In this document: piece by piece, positions 25,596-33,942 of the stretch
How positions within the stretch are numbered: the first letter of the stretch is position 1
Layout: the number at the start of each line of letters is the position of its first letter
NCBI GenBank assembly: GCA_016715195.1
Contig: JADKBB010000032.1
Location: 1 to 64,000 of the forward strand
Reading direction: 5' to 3'
Source: Candidatus Villigracilis proximus
GTDB lineage: Bacteria; Chloroflexota; Anaerolineae; Anaerolineales; Villigracilaceae
DNA length: 64,000 nucleotides
The notes under the pieces: generated by a model
What the model saw: only the letters and a program-made list of their open reading frames with translations
The model's database searches: none
What the model was told of the DNA's origin: nothing
Translations under genes and position numbers: made by a program

Positions 25596-26117
25596 CTATC
25601 CACCGAACGGAGTTAACGTAGGAGTGGGCGTGCTGGATGGTGTTGGTGTGTTTGTGGCGGTCGGTGTTAATGTGGGCGTTAAGGTAATGGTGGGAGTTAA
25701 TGAAGGGGTGAAGGTGATGGTTGGAGTGAATGTAGGCGTAAATGTATTGGTGGCTGTGAATGTTGCTGTATCGGTGGCAGTGGATGTAAAAGTTGGCGTA
25801 ACTGTATTTGGCTGAAAGAAAGTTAATGTAACTGTGGGCGTAGCGGTTTCAGACGGAGTGTTCGTAATCGATGGTGTGAGAATAACCGGAGTTCCGCTCA
25901 TTGTGGGAGAAGGAAGCGTGCCGGTTGATGTGATCGTAAAAGTAAGTGTAATGGTGGGAGTGGCTGTAACGCGTGTATCGGGAGCAAGGGAAAGCGCAAC
26001 AAAGCCGATGCAATAGCAGGGAATGGTGGCAAGGATGACCGCAAGAATGGTCATGCGGCGGCGTGTGTTGATCGAGTCAGATTGAAACATATTGGGTCGA
26101 TTATAATCCATCATCAC
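25596..26117 (-). CDS. Membrane-anchored Thr/Pro-rich low-complexity protein
   Basis: The protein has up to 173 residues. One hydrophobic anchor (about 22-43, [20 protein letters not shown]) is followed by 125 residues made almost only of Thr, Pro, Ser, Ala and Phe in TPT, TFT and TLT units (for example [20 protein letters not shown]). Such stalks are common in secreted proteins of Anaerolineae-like genomes, normally in front of a folded domain, but here no folded domain follows. It may be a surface spacer or a remnant. Several Met codons at the start (26117, 26114, 26111) make the exact start uncertain. Confidence 0.65.
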   Translation of the reverse strand: MMMDYNRPNMFQSDSINTRRRMTILAVILATIPCYCIGFVALSLAPDTRVTATPTITLTFTITSTGTLPSPTMSGTPVILTPSITNTPSETATPTVTLTFFQPNTVTPTFTSTATDTATFTATNTFTPTFTPTITFTPSLTPTITLTPTLTPTATNTPTPSSTPTPTLTPFGG

Positions 26118-26119
26118 TT

Positions 26120-26154
26120 AAGACCTGACAGGTTTCGAAAACCTGCCGGGTCTT
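26120..26154. repeat. Inverted repeat AAGACCTGACAGGTTT type
   Basis: The arms AAGACCTGACAGGTT and AACCTGCCGGGTCTT pair with two wobble positions around a short centre. It lies between the divergent starts of the Thr/Pro-rich gene and sbcC. Confidence 0.65.
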
Positions 26155-26176
26155 GAACCCACAGGATACGCTTCAT

Positions 26177-28791
26177 ATGATTCCACGCCATCTTCGTATT
26201 TCAGGTTTTCTCTCTTATCGCGACCCCGTTGAGTTGGATTTCGACTCTTTCGATCTTGCCTGCATCTCCGGCCATAACGGCGCGGGGAAATCATCCCTGC
26301 TCGACGCGATGACCTGGGTTCTCTTCGGTGAAGCTCGTGGAAAAAGTACAGACGTTATTAATTTAAATCAGGATGTCAAAGCTGCAGAAGTTGCGTTGAC
26401 TTTTGCCTACGAGGGCAATGTATTTCGTGTGCAAAGGACTCTGCCGCGCGGAAAAAGCACAGTGCTGGAGTTCCAGATTATGGACGATGGACGGCGGACC
26501 GTGGACGATGAAACGGTCGATGGTCAACCGTCTATGGTCCAACAATGGAAACCGCTGACCGAGAAAACAACTCGTGATACGCAGGCACGCATTGAGCAAA
26601 CCCTGCGGCTGGATTACGATACTTTTATTAACGCTTCCTTCTTTCTGCAAGGCAAGGCGGATGAATTCACACAAAGAAAATCAAGCGAACGCAAAGCCGT
26701 ATTAAGCACTATTCTTGGCCTTGAAATCTGGGATACATATAAGGAACGTACCGCCGAAAAACGAAAGCAGATCGAAGGCGACGTGCAGGAAATTGATGGC
26801 CGCGTGGCTGAGATCGATTCGGAGCTCGCCGAAGAGGATGCACGCAAGTCACGGCTGGCAGAACTTGAGAATACACTTAAACAATTATCGGCCACGCGTA
26901 ACGTTCAGGAATCCGCGCTGGAGAATATCAAAAAGAACGCGGCGTTAATTAACGAACAGCGCAAACTGGCTGAGACCTTATCTTCAACACTCGAACGCGC
27001 ACGCACCTCCCTTGCGACCTATGAAACACGCCTCGCGGAAAAAGAATCCGAGCGCAGCAATTATGCCGACCTGGTCAACCGCGCAAAGGAAATCGAATCT
27101 GCTTACAAGTCGTGGCAAAAAGTCCGCAAGGAATTGGAAGAACTCGAAAAAACAGCGCTGGAATTCCGCGAACATGACAAAGAACGAGAACTCTTATTAC
27201 ACAAAATCGAAGTGGAAAAGGCAAAGCTGGAGCAGGAACAGAGTGCTTTGAGTGATCAGTTATCAGTGATCAGTGGTCAGTTATCAGTGGTCAGTGAGTT
27301 GGAAGAAAAGTTGCAGCGGCGCAAGCGTCCCTGCTTGAAGTGCAGGCGAAGGTTGAAGAACGCAATGAGTTAAGCAATCAGCAGACCGAAGCACGCGAGA
27401 AGAACGCGGCGCTGAAAGTGGAAAACGAATCCCTGCGCAAGGAAATGGACGAGATCAAGAAACGCATCGACTCGCTTGAAGAAACTCAAAACGATGCCGC
27501 CTGCCCCGTCTGCGGACAGGAATTAAGCGCGGCGCATCGCAAGTCCACGCTGAAAGAGTTGAATAAGGAAGGCAAAGACAAAGGCGATCAGTTCCGTGCC
27601 AACAAAACCAAGTTAGAAGAAATCGAATTACAAATTACAAATTACCAATTACAAGTTACCCAATTTGCTTCTGCCGAAAAAGACATCCTCATCCATTCAA
27701 ACACCGTTTCGCAACTCACCGAGCGGATCGAGAGTCTTAAGTCCGCTGAAAAGGAATGGGAGAAGACGGGCAAAAAACGTCTGGCAGAAGTCAGCAAAGC
27801 ATTGGAAAAAGAAACCTACGCAGCCGATGCCCGCAAGCAATTAACGAAACTCGATAAGGAACTTGCAAAGCTCGGCTACGATACATTTGCGCATGATGAA
27901 CTGCGCAAAAAAGAAATCGGGTTACGCGAGATCGAAAGCGATTATCACAATTTGGATTCTGCCCGTAAAGTGAGCAAACAAATTGAAGGCGAAATAGAAA
28001 GTTTGAAAGAAGAAAGAAAAAAGAAGAAAGAGGAAATTTCCGAGCAGGAGAAATCCTACGAAAAAATTGCACGGGCTCTGGCTGAGTCTGAAACGCTCTC
28101 GCCCGATGTAAACAAAGTGGAACGTGAATTGTTCGCTTTGCGTGAAGATGAAAACGAAACACGCTCACAAGTCGGCGCGGCACGCCAAAAAGTGGAAACA
28201 CTCGTCACCCTGCGTTCGCGCAAAACAGATTACTCCGGTCAGCGCGAAGAACTCAATCAGCAGATCGTACGTCACAAAACGCTGGAACGCGCCTTCGGCA
28301 AAGACGGCGTACCCGCTCTATTAATTGAACAAGCCCTGCCGCAAATTGAGCAAAAAGCAAACGACCTGCTCGACCGATTAAGTGACGGTCACATGTCCAT
28401 TCGCTTCGTGACCCAATCAGAATACAAGGATAAAAAACGCGACGACCTGAAGGAAACGCTCGACATCCAGATCAGCGATTCAGCCGGCCTGCGTGATTAT
28501 GAAATGTACTCCGGCGGCGAAGCCTTCCGCGTTAACTTTGCCATCCGTCTCGCGCTCTCTGAAATTCTTTCACAACGCAAAGGCGCGCGCCTGCAAACCC
28601 TTGTCATCGACGAAGGCTTCGGCTCGCAGGATGCCCAGGGCCGTCAACGATTGATCGAAGCCATCAACCTTGTCAAACATGACTTCGCAAAAATCCTCAT
28701 CATCACCCACCTCGACGAACTCAAAGATGCCTTCCCAAATCGCATCGAAGTTGAGAAGACGGAACGCGGATCAACTGTCACCGTTATATAA
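26177..28791 (+). pseudogene. sbcC: SbcC/Rad50-like SMC ATPase, frame broken near 27307
   Basis: The N-terminal part (26177-27373) has the Walker A loop GHNGAGKSSLLDAMTW and the Q-loop region, then a coiled coil. The C-terminal part (about 27298-28791) has coiled coil, the zinc hook CPVC (in DAACPVCGQELS), the signature MYSGGEAFRVNFAIRLALSE and Walker B LVIDEGFGSQDAQG. Joined by a -1 step near 27307 (LEEK then VAAAQASLLEVQ) they form an 870-residue protein. SbcC and SbcD form a DNA-end nuclease; no sbcD is in the window. Just before the break lies a CAGTTATCAGTGATCAGT tandem repeat, translated as QLSVISGQLSVVS. A TTG at 26153 precedes the ATG but lies in an inverted repeat. The break may be an assembly indel. 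Confidence 0.85.
27247..27298 (+). repeat. CAGTTATCAGTG tandem repeat inside sbcC
   Basis: Seven-base-like units (gatcagt, tatcagt, gatcagt, ggtcagt) repeat through 52 bases and are translated within the coiled coil. Related units occur in glpK at 56265-56300. Confidence 0.7.
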
Positions 28792-28793
28792 AA

Positions 28794-28858
28794 GAAAGTC
28801 GAAGGTCAAGGTCAAAAGTCATTTTCTCGACCTTCGACTTTCGACCTTTGACTCTTAA
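28794..28858. repeat. Repeat/inverted repeat of the GAAGGTCAAAGTCGA type
   Basis: The left half (aaagtcgaaggtcaaggtc) and right half (gaccttcgactttcgac) are complementary and also internally repetitive. It occupies the gap between sbcC and the glycosyltransferase gene. The same unit occurs at 46633-46692. Confidence 0.6.
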
Positions 28859-28864
28859 AAGCCC

Positions 28865-30040
28865 ATGCCTTATCTCATCACATCCACCATCCTCTTTCTT
28901 GCCGCGCTCATCATCATTTACTGGATTCACAATCAGTATCATCTTGATATTATCGTCACGCCGGCTCCCCCGCCCGCCGCAAACGCGCCGCTCATTTCAA
29001 TTTGCATCCCCGCGCGCAACGAAGAAAATAATATTCGCAACTCAGTCGAGTCTGCGCTGCGGCAGGATTATCCCAACATCGAAGTCGTTGTCTTGGATGA
29101 TCGCTCCACTGATGCCACTCTGACTCAATTAAAAGAAATCGCGTCTGGTGATTCCCGTCTCCTCCCAATCAGCGGATCAGACCTACCCGAAGGCTGGGCC
29201 GGAAAACCTTATGCATTATTCCAGGCCTCGGCAGCCGCACATGGCGAGTGGTTATGCTTTGTAGATGCCGATACCTTCCTCACGCCACATGCGATTTCAT
29301 CCTGTTATGCAAAAGCCCTCGAAACCAAAGCGGACATGTTCACCACGATGAATGAACAAGTGCTTGGCTCATTTTGGGAAAAAGTTGTCATGCCGCTCGT
29401 GATGACCGCACTCTCGGTCGGCTTCTCGCCGCGCAAGGTCAACGACCCGGCCACCCGCGACGCCATCGCCAATGGACAATTCATCATGATTCGGCGGACA
29501 GTCTACGACTCCATCGGCGGACATGAAAAAGTAAAAGACCAGATCGTCGAAGATAAAGCCATCTCCGAACAAGTCAAATGGAACGGGCATCGCCTGATCG
29601 TGGCCGACGGCATGAAAGTGATCCGCACACGCATGTACACCGACCTCCCTTCGATGTGGGAAGGCTGGACGAAGAATATCTACCTCGGCCTGCGCGACCA
29701 TCCATCCATGTTAATGCTGGGCGCGTTTGGCGCAACCCTGTCATTGATCGCGGCCTTATTTCTTCCGCTCTGGCCCATACTTGGAATCAGCTGGTATTTC
29801 AATCAGGGAAATTGGCCGGCCATTGCCGTGACCATTGAATCGCTGATCGTTTGGGGCTCATTAATTTATCTACGGGTAAAAGTGGCTCACAAGATGAACA
29901 TTTCTGGCTGGTATGCGTTGACCACGCCATTGGGCGCAGGCGTATTCGCCGCCATGATGCTCGCCTCCGCCTGGAAAGTGATCTCAGGTCAGGGAGTGAC
30001 CTGGCGCGGCAGGAAATATCACCAAAATAAAAATAAGTGA
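28865..30040 (+). CDS. Membrane glycosyltransferase family 2 protein
   Basis: The protein has 391 residues. An N-terminal membrane helix (7-22) is followed by a GT-A domain: ISICIPARNEENNIRNSVES, EVVVLDDRSTD, the DxD motif in FVDADTFL, and the acceptor-side VEDKAISEQVKWNGH. Three membrane helices close the protein (about 285-375). This layout resembles GT2 enzymes of carotenoid or hopanoid glycosylation (CrtQ/HpnB-like), but the substrate is not established. No terpenoid genes are adjacent. It stands alone between sbcC and the copper/nitrite island. Confidence 0.88.
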   Translation: MPYLITSTILFLAALIIIYWIHNQYHLDIIVTPAPPPAANAPLISICIPARNEENNIRNSVESALRQDYPNIEVVVLDDRSTDATLTQLKEIASGDSRLLPISGSDLPEGWAGKPYALFQASAAAHGEWLCFVDADTFLTPHAISSCYAKALETKADMFTTMNEQVLGSFWEKVVMPLVMTALSVGFSPRKVNDPATRDAIANGQFIMIRRTVYDSIGGHEKVKDQIVEDKAISEQVKWNGHRLIVADGMKVIRTRMYTDLPSMWEGWTKNIYLGLRDHPSMLMLGAFGATLSLIAALFLPLWPILGISWYFNQGNWPAIAVTIESLIVWGSLIYLRVKVAHKMNISGWYALTTPLGAGVFAAMMLASAWKVISGQGVTWRGRKYHQNKNK

Positions 30041-30117
30041 CAAATGTAACTTGACGACAATAACCTAAATTGTTATATTTCGTGAATTCTTGTTAAAGGT
30101 AACGAAATATAACAATT
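30037..30117 (+). promoter_or_regulatory. Promoter with Crp-like box and 15-base inverted repeat
   Basis: GTGACAAATGTAAC (30037-30050) abuts the -35 box TTGACG (30051-30056); TATATT (30074-30079) follows after 17 bases. A perfect inverted repeat, AATTGTTATATTTCG (30068-30082) and CGAAATATAACAATT (30103-30117), overlaps the -10 box and ends directly at the start codon. The first box, centred about 42 bases before the expected start point, suits class II activation by a Crp/Fnr protein. The inverted repeat suits repression, perhaps by the DeoR-type product itself. Confidence 0.75.
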
Positions 30118-30684
30118 ATGACGACATCCATAGACCGCGAAAAGAAAATCTTAGAATTGCTGCAAAAACAGGGGAGCGCCTCCATCCAGGAATTGGTGGA
30201 GGCTTTTGGCGTTTCAAACATGACCATCCATCGCGAGTTGAACAAACTGGCAGAGGCGGGAGTCATCCAGAAAAAGCATGGCGGCGTTTCGCTCGTTACC
30301 AAATCCCCTGCTGAAGACTCAAATCAATGCGCCATGTGTAACAAACCCATTTCAGCGCGGACAGTTTTTATTGTGCAACTTGAGAATGGCGAGCAAAAAC
30401 GCGCCTGCTGCGCCCATTGCGGATTAATGATCCAGAGTCAGTCCAAAGGCGCATTCCAATCCCTGACGGCTGATTATTTACATGGTCACATTATCAGCGC
30501 CAATCAGGCGATTTATATCCTCGGCAGCGACTTGATGATCTGTTGCGTGCCGAGTGTGTTGAGCTTTGGGTCACGGCAGGATGCTGAAAAATTTCAACGG
30601 GGTTTCAATGGCATATTAGCCACCATGGAAGAGACCATTCAACATATGCATAAAATGATGCACGCGCACCAACAAAGCGCGTGA
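30118..30684 (+). CDS. DeoR-type HTH regulator fused to a NosL-like metal-binding domain
   Basis: The protein has 188 residues. Residues 5-60 form a DeoR-type winged helix (ILELLQKQGSASIQELVEAF, then SNMTIHRELNKL). The rest resembles NosL, the copper-binding accessory lipoprotein of nitrous oxide reductase: a CxxC start (Cys71, Cys74), a second cysteine group (Cys97, Cys98, Cys101) and the NosL-type tail YLHGHIISANQAIYILGSDL with LSFGSRQDAEKFQ. The tail ends in a Met/His-rich stretch (HMHKMMHAHQQ). I infer a cytoplasmic copper- or metal-responsive regulator, supported by the PCu(A)C gene that follows. The start codon abuts an inverted repeat and no ribosome site is visible. Confidence 0.85.
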   Translation: MTTSIDREKKILELLQKQGSASIQELVEAFGVSNMTIHRELNKLAEAGVIQKKHGGVSLVTKSPAEDSNQCAMCNKPISARTVFIVQLENGEQKRACCAHCGLMIQSQSKGAFQSLTADYLHGHIISANQAIYILGSDLMICCVPSVLSFGSRQDAEKFQRGFNGILATMEETIQHMHKMMHAHQQSA

Positions 30685-30719
30685 TTCAGAAATATTCAAA
30701 AAAAAGGAAGAGAAAAATT

Positions 30720-31244
30720 ATGAAAAAAGTTTTGATGATGTTGGTTTTGGTGGGAACTCTGATTTTAAGCGCGTGTGGCGGCGGAATGGCCGAAACCGAA
30801 GATCACGACCACGCAGCAGGAACAGGTGTTGAAGTGCATGATGCGTGGGCACGTTCTGCCTTGAAAGATGGCAATGGCGCCGCCTATATGCTCGTACACA
30901 ATCACGGCACTGAAGATGACGCCATCGTAGGCGCTTCTTCTGATGCGGCTAATGTGGTGGAAATCCATTTGAGCCAGATGAAAGCCGATGGCACGATGGA
31001 AATGATCAAGCAGGATGCGATTGCAATCCCTGCCGAAGGTGAAGTGGAACTCAAGCCCGGCAGTTATCATGTGATGCTGATCGGTCTCAAGCAGGATCTC
31101 AAAGCCGGCGACGAGATCACGGTCACATTGCACTTTACACACCATGAAGATATTACATTGACGATTCCTGTGATGGATGCCGAAAATATGGGCGGCTCCG
31201 GCATGGATGGTCATAACATGATGGAAGCCACTCCCACTCCTTAA
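30720..31244 (+). CDS. PCu(A)C-type periplasmic copper chaperone, lipoprotein
   Basis: The protein has 174 residues from the ATG at 30720, which has AGGAAG upstream. The lipobox is LILSACGGG. A His/Asp stretch (EDHDHAAG) precedes the PCu(A)C domain, which carries the family's His/Met copper motif: EIHLSQMKADGTMEM and, after the usual spacing, GSYHVMLIGL. A second Met/His cluster closes the protein (MGGSGMDGHNMM). The family carries Cu(I) outside the membrane, classically to cytochrome oxidase CuA. Downstream of a NosL-like regulator, it is probably a regulated target. It ends before a strong terminator. Confidence 0.93.
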   Translation: MKKVLMMLVLVGTLILSACGGGMAETEDHDHAAGTGVEVHDAWARSALKDGNGAAYMLVHNHGTEDDAIVGASSDAANVVEIHLSQMKADGTMEMIKQDAIAIPAEGEVELKPGSYHVMLIGLKQDLKAGDEITVTLHFTHHEDITLTIPVMDAENMGGSGMDGHNMMEATPTP

Positions 31245-31276
31245 GAATTTGCACTTTCGCCAGTGCATTCTCCTTT

Positions 31277-31314
31277 AACGTCCTGCTAATGAAGTAGCAG
31301 GACGTTATTTTTTT
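31277..31314 (+). terminator. Terminator of the regulator/PCu(A)C unit
   Basis: AACGTCCTGCT pairs with AGCAGGACGTT and is followed by a run of eight T after one A. Confidence 0.92.
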
Positions 31315-31429
31315 GGCTGGTAATGTTTGAGCAAGAAAATGCCCATTATGGCAAAACAGGCACGAGTGGGAACGAAACGGGGGTACATCCACAAAAAGAT
31401 CTTTTAATCCAAAACTTATTTTCGACCTA

Positions 31430-31476
31430 AATCTGTGACAAAAGTTACAGATTGTTTCCCCCGGCTGCCTTATATT
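31430..31476 (+). promoter_or_regulatory. nrfHA promoter with Crp/Fnr-type site
   Basis: The dyad AATCTGT-N10-ACAGATT (31430-31453) contains GTGACAAAAGTTAC (31435-31448). Its centre is 41.5 bases before the start point expected from the -10 box TATATT (31471-31476), the class II activator position. No good -35 box is present, as expected for an activator-dependent promoter. AAGGAGAG at 31493-31500 is the ribosome site. Confidence 0.8.
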
Positions 31477-31503
31477 AAGCTTAATCTTATCCAAGGAGAG
31501 CCA

Positions 31504-31992
31504 ATGTCAAAACTTCCATTTAATATTGCGATTGCAGCCGCGATCTTTGCGCTGGGATATTTTGCGTTTGTGACGGATGCCGCTTCGTATGGAGGCAGCG
31601 CTCCGGAAACATGCGCGAATTGCCACGTGATGGATTCTCAATATGAGAACTGGTATCACGGTGCGCATGAAGGGTTTGCCCAATGCACCGATTGTCATTT
31701 GCCGCACGATAATTTTGCGGTGTATTACGCAGAGAAGGGCAGGCAGGGCGCGAAAGATGTTTTTGCTTTTGTGATGGGGGATATTCCCGTGCAGATTCGC
31801 GCGAGTGAAAAAACAAAAGAGATCATTCAGGCCAATTGTGTTCACTGCCATGAAAGCGCTGCCGAAACAGTGGTGATGGGCGCGCAGCCGTTTGACCGTT
31901 ATTGCTGGGACTGTCATCGGGATGTGGCGCATGGTACGCGCGGCGCATCAAATATCCCTTATCAAGACTCGACACTTTATCCAATTAAATAA
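31504..31992 (+). CDS. nrfH: Cytochrome c nitrite reductase small subunit, NrfH (tetraheme)
   Basis: The 162-residue protein has an N-terminal membrane anchor (5-25) and four heme-binding motifs: CANCH (37-41), CTDCH (61-65), CVHCH (112-116) and CWDCH (134-138). NrfH belongs to the NapC/NirT family and passes electrons from menaquinol to NrfA outside the membrane. The ATG at 31504 is chosen for its ribosome site; the frame is open upstream to 31435 but that part overlaps the regulatory dyad. nrfA follows after 14 bases. Confidence 0.97.
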   Translation: MSKLPFNIAIAAAIFALGYFAFVTDAASYGGSAPETCANCHVMDSQYENWYHGAHEGFAQCTDCHLPHDNFAVYYAEKGRQGAKDVFAFVMGDIPVQIRASEKTKEIIQANCVHCHESAAETVVMGAQPFDRYCWDCHRDVAHGTRGASNIPYQDSTLYPIK

Positions 31993-32006
31993 AGGAGAAT
32001 GCATCA

Positions 32007-33338
32007 ATGAAAAATTACACCAATCTAATTTTGACAGGGCTTGTGATCGTTCTGGCTGCGGTGCTTATAGGAGTTCTGACGTATGTAAAGAATCAACCTG
32101 CTGAAGAGCGCGCCGTGCAGCCATTGGTTGAGATCGCGCCGATGGAACCCGATTCAACCAAATGGGCGGTTAACTTTCCCAACCAATATGATTCTTTAAT
32201 GAAGACCAAAACCAATAACGTAGATACCGTCTACGGTGGTTCTTCGCAATTCTCATGGCTGGAGCGTGATCCGCGTCAGGTGATTTTGTTTGCCGGATAT
32301 CCATTCAGCAAGGATTACAACGATGACCGCGGACACATCAACATGCTCGAAGATGTGCGCGCGACCAAGCGTTTGAATTTGGATGACTCAGATCCCAAGC
32401 ACACACCTGCCACCTGCTATTCCTGCAAATCTTCTGACAACCCCGGTCTGTGGGCTGAGCTGGGCATGGAAGCCTACGACAAGATGTCATTCAATGAAAT
32501 GACTCCGAACATCAATAATACAATCGGCTGTGCCAACTGCCACGAAGCCGAAACCATGCGTTTGATCGTGACCAATCCCGCACTCAAAGAAGCCTTTGAA
32601 CGTCAGGGCAAGGATTGGGAAACTTTCTCACGTCAGGAAATGCGGACCGTGGTCTGCGCGAATTGCCATGTTGAATATTATTTCAAGGGCGATGGCAAAT
32701 ATCTCACCTTCCCGTGGGACAATGGCACAACCGTTGTGGAAATCCTCTCTTATTATGAAGAAGCGGGTTTCAAAGATTGGGTGTATCCAGAAACTGAAAC
32801 CCCCATGCTTAAGGCACAGCATCCTGAATATGAATTCTTCACCGCGGGTTCCACGCACTATAATGCGGGCGTTTCCTGCGCGGATTGTCATATGCCATAC
32901 ACAAGCGACGGCGCCACAAAATACTCTTCACACGATGTGCATAGTCCACTGCTTAATGCCGAACAATCCTGCGGTCAATGCCATGCAGATACAGAGTTTG
33001 TCGTTGAACGTGTGAACACCATTCAGGAACAGGTTGCCACCACCAAGATCGACACAGAAGACGCGATCATTGATGCGGTCAACGCCATCAAAGCCGCTGT
33101 GGCCGCTGGCAACGCCGACCCTGCTTTGCTGGATGAAGCCCGCAAATTTCATCGTGAAGCGCAGTATATGTGGGACATCGTCTCTGCTGAAAACAGCACC
33201 GGCTTCCACAATCCTGAATACGCATTAAAGACTCTGGCTGATGCCACCAACCGCGCGAGACAGGCACAAATGCTCGCGGCACAATCCATCGGCGACACTT
33301 CCCTGCTTGCTACAGATACCTACTATCCTGCGCCATAA
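32007..33338 (+). CDS. nrfA: Ammonia-forming cytochrome c nitrite reductase, NrfA (pentaheme)
   Basis: The protein has 443 residues. It has an N-terminal membrane helix (about 7-27) that may serve as an uncleaved anchor. Five heme sites are present: the catalytic CYSCK (137-141) with lysine as axial ligand, then CANCH (175-179), CANCH (217-221), CADCH (291-295) and CGQCH (322-326). NrfA reduces nitrite to ammonium with six electrons. The motifs are complete, so respiratory ammonification or nitrite detoxification is well supported. It shares ribosome site spacing and transcript with nrfH; a terminator follows. Confidence 0.98.
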   Translation: MKNYTNLILTGLVIVLAAVLIGVLTYVKNQPAEERAVQPLVEIAPMEPDSTKWAVNFPNQYDSLMKTKTNNVDTVYGGSSQFSWLERDPRQVILFAGYPFSKDYNDDRGHINMLEDVRATKRLNLDDSDPKHTPATCYSCKSSDNPGLWAELGMEAYDKMSFNEMTPNINNTIGCANCHEAETMRLIVTNPALKEAFERQGKDWETFSRQEMRTVVCANCHVEYYFKGDGKYLTFPWDNGTTVVEILSYYEEAGFKDWVYPETETPMLKAQHPEYEFFTAGSTHYNAGVSCADCHMPYTSDGATKYSSHDVHSPLLNAEQSCGQCHADTEFVVERVNTIQEQVATTKIDTEDAIIDAVNAIKAAVAAGNADPALLDEARKFHREAQYMWDIVSAENSTGFHNPEYALKTLADATNRARQAQMLAAQSIGDTSLLATDTYYPAP

Positions 33339-33352
33339 GATTTTGTTACAAT

Positions 33353-33392
33353 TAAAATCCCCGTCAGCAATGATGGGGATTTTTGTTTTTTT
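33353..33392 (+). terminator. Terminator of nrfHA
   Basis: AAAATCCCCGTC pairs with GATGGGGATTTTT around a short loop and is followed by a T-rich run. Confidence 0.88.
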
Positions 33393-33441
33393 GGGAACAA
33401 ACCAAGATATAGCCGCGTCAATATGAGAAGAGGTAAAAACC

Positions 33442-33894
33442 ATGAAAAAACTAATCCTGCTCACACTTATTGTTATTCTCACCGCCTGTTCGATCAACCC
33501 GCCCGCTTCCGAAATTCAAACAAATAAAACCAAATGGGAAAATGCAAAGATCGCACATTATCGTTATAACCTGTCCATTAGCTGCTTTTGCGCATTTATG
33601 GACGACATGCCATTGAGTATTGAAGTGGAAAATGGCGCACTTATTTCCATCACCGCCAAAAACGGGACGATCGTTGACTCAAGCAGCGCCTTCTACGAAA
33701 TGTACCTTCCCCACTCGACGATAGACCGCATCTTTCTTAATCTGGAAGCTGATCTTGCAGGAAAAGCAGATGAGGTGGCTGTGACCTACGACCCGGCCTA
33801 CGGCTACCCAACCAGCATCAGCATTGACCGCATCAAGGAAGCCGTGGATGATGAAGTTTCGTATTTTGTCACCGACTTTGAAATAATCAAGTAA
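33442..33894 (+). CDS. DUF6174-like lipoprotein
   Basis: The protein has 150 residues with a lipoprotein leader (lipobox ILTAC). The mature part shows the pattern HYRYNLSISCFC near residue 40, then short strands, and YGYPTSISIDRIKEAVDDEVSYFVTDF at the end, typical of the DUF6174 group. The function of that group is unknown. Two cysteines (SCFC) are conserved in such proteins. It is a single gene between terminators; GAGAAGAGG lies before the start. Confidence 0.8.
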   Translation: MKKLILLTLIVILTACSINPPASEIQTNKTKWENAKIAHYRYNLSISCFCAFMDDMPLSIEVENGALISITAKNGTIVDSSSAFYEMYLPHSTIDRIFLNLEADLAGKADEVAVTYDPAYGYPTSISIDRIKEAVDDEVSYFVTDFEIIK

Positions 33895-33895
33895 A

Positions 33896-33937
33896 CAAAA
33901 AGCGGACTGTTGAAAATTCAACAGTCCGCTTTTTGTA
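33896..33937. terminator. Bidirectional terminator between convergent genes
   Basis: AAAAAGCGGACTGTTGAA pairs with TTCAACAGTCCGCTTTTT with a short loop; A and T runs flank both sides. Confidence 0.92.
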
Positions 33938-33942
33938 ATTTT

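Noticed and set aside
25600..26020. Possible repeat array or CRISPR-like periodicity
   Set aside because: The periodic bases only encode a Thr/Pro-rich stalk; there are no constant repeats with unique spacers. The opposite-strand open frames here are shadows.
26153..26176. TTG start of sbcC
   Set aside because: It falls at the edge of an inverted repeat; the ATG at 26177 begins directly before the conserved RISGFLSYRDPVELDF segment.
27298..27318. Programmed frameshift in sbcC
   Set aside because: No convincing slippery heptamer is present and the site adjoins a simple repeat; an indel or mutation is more likely.
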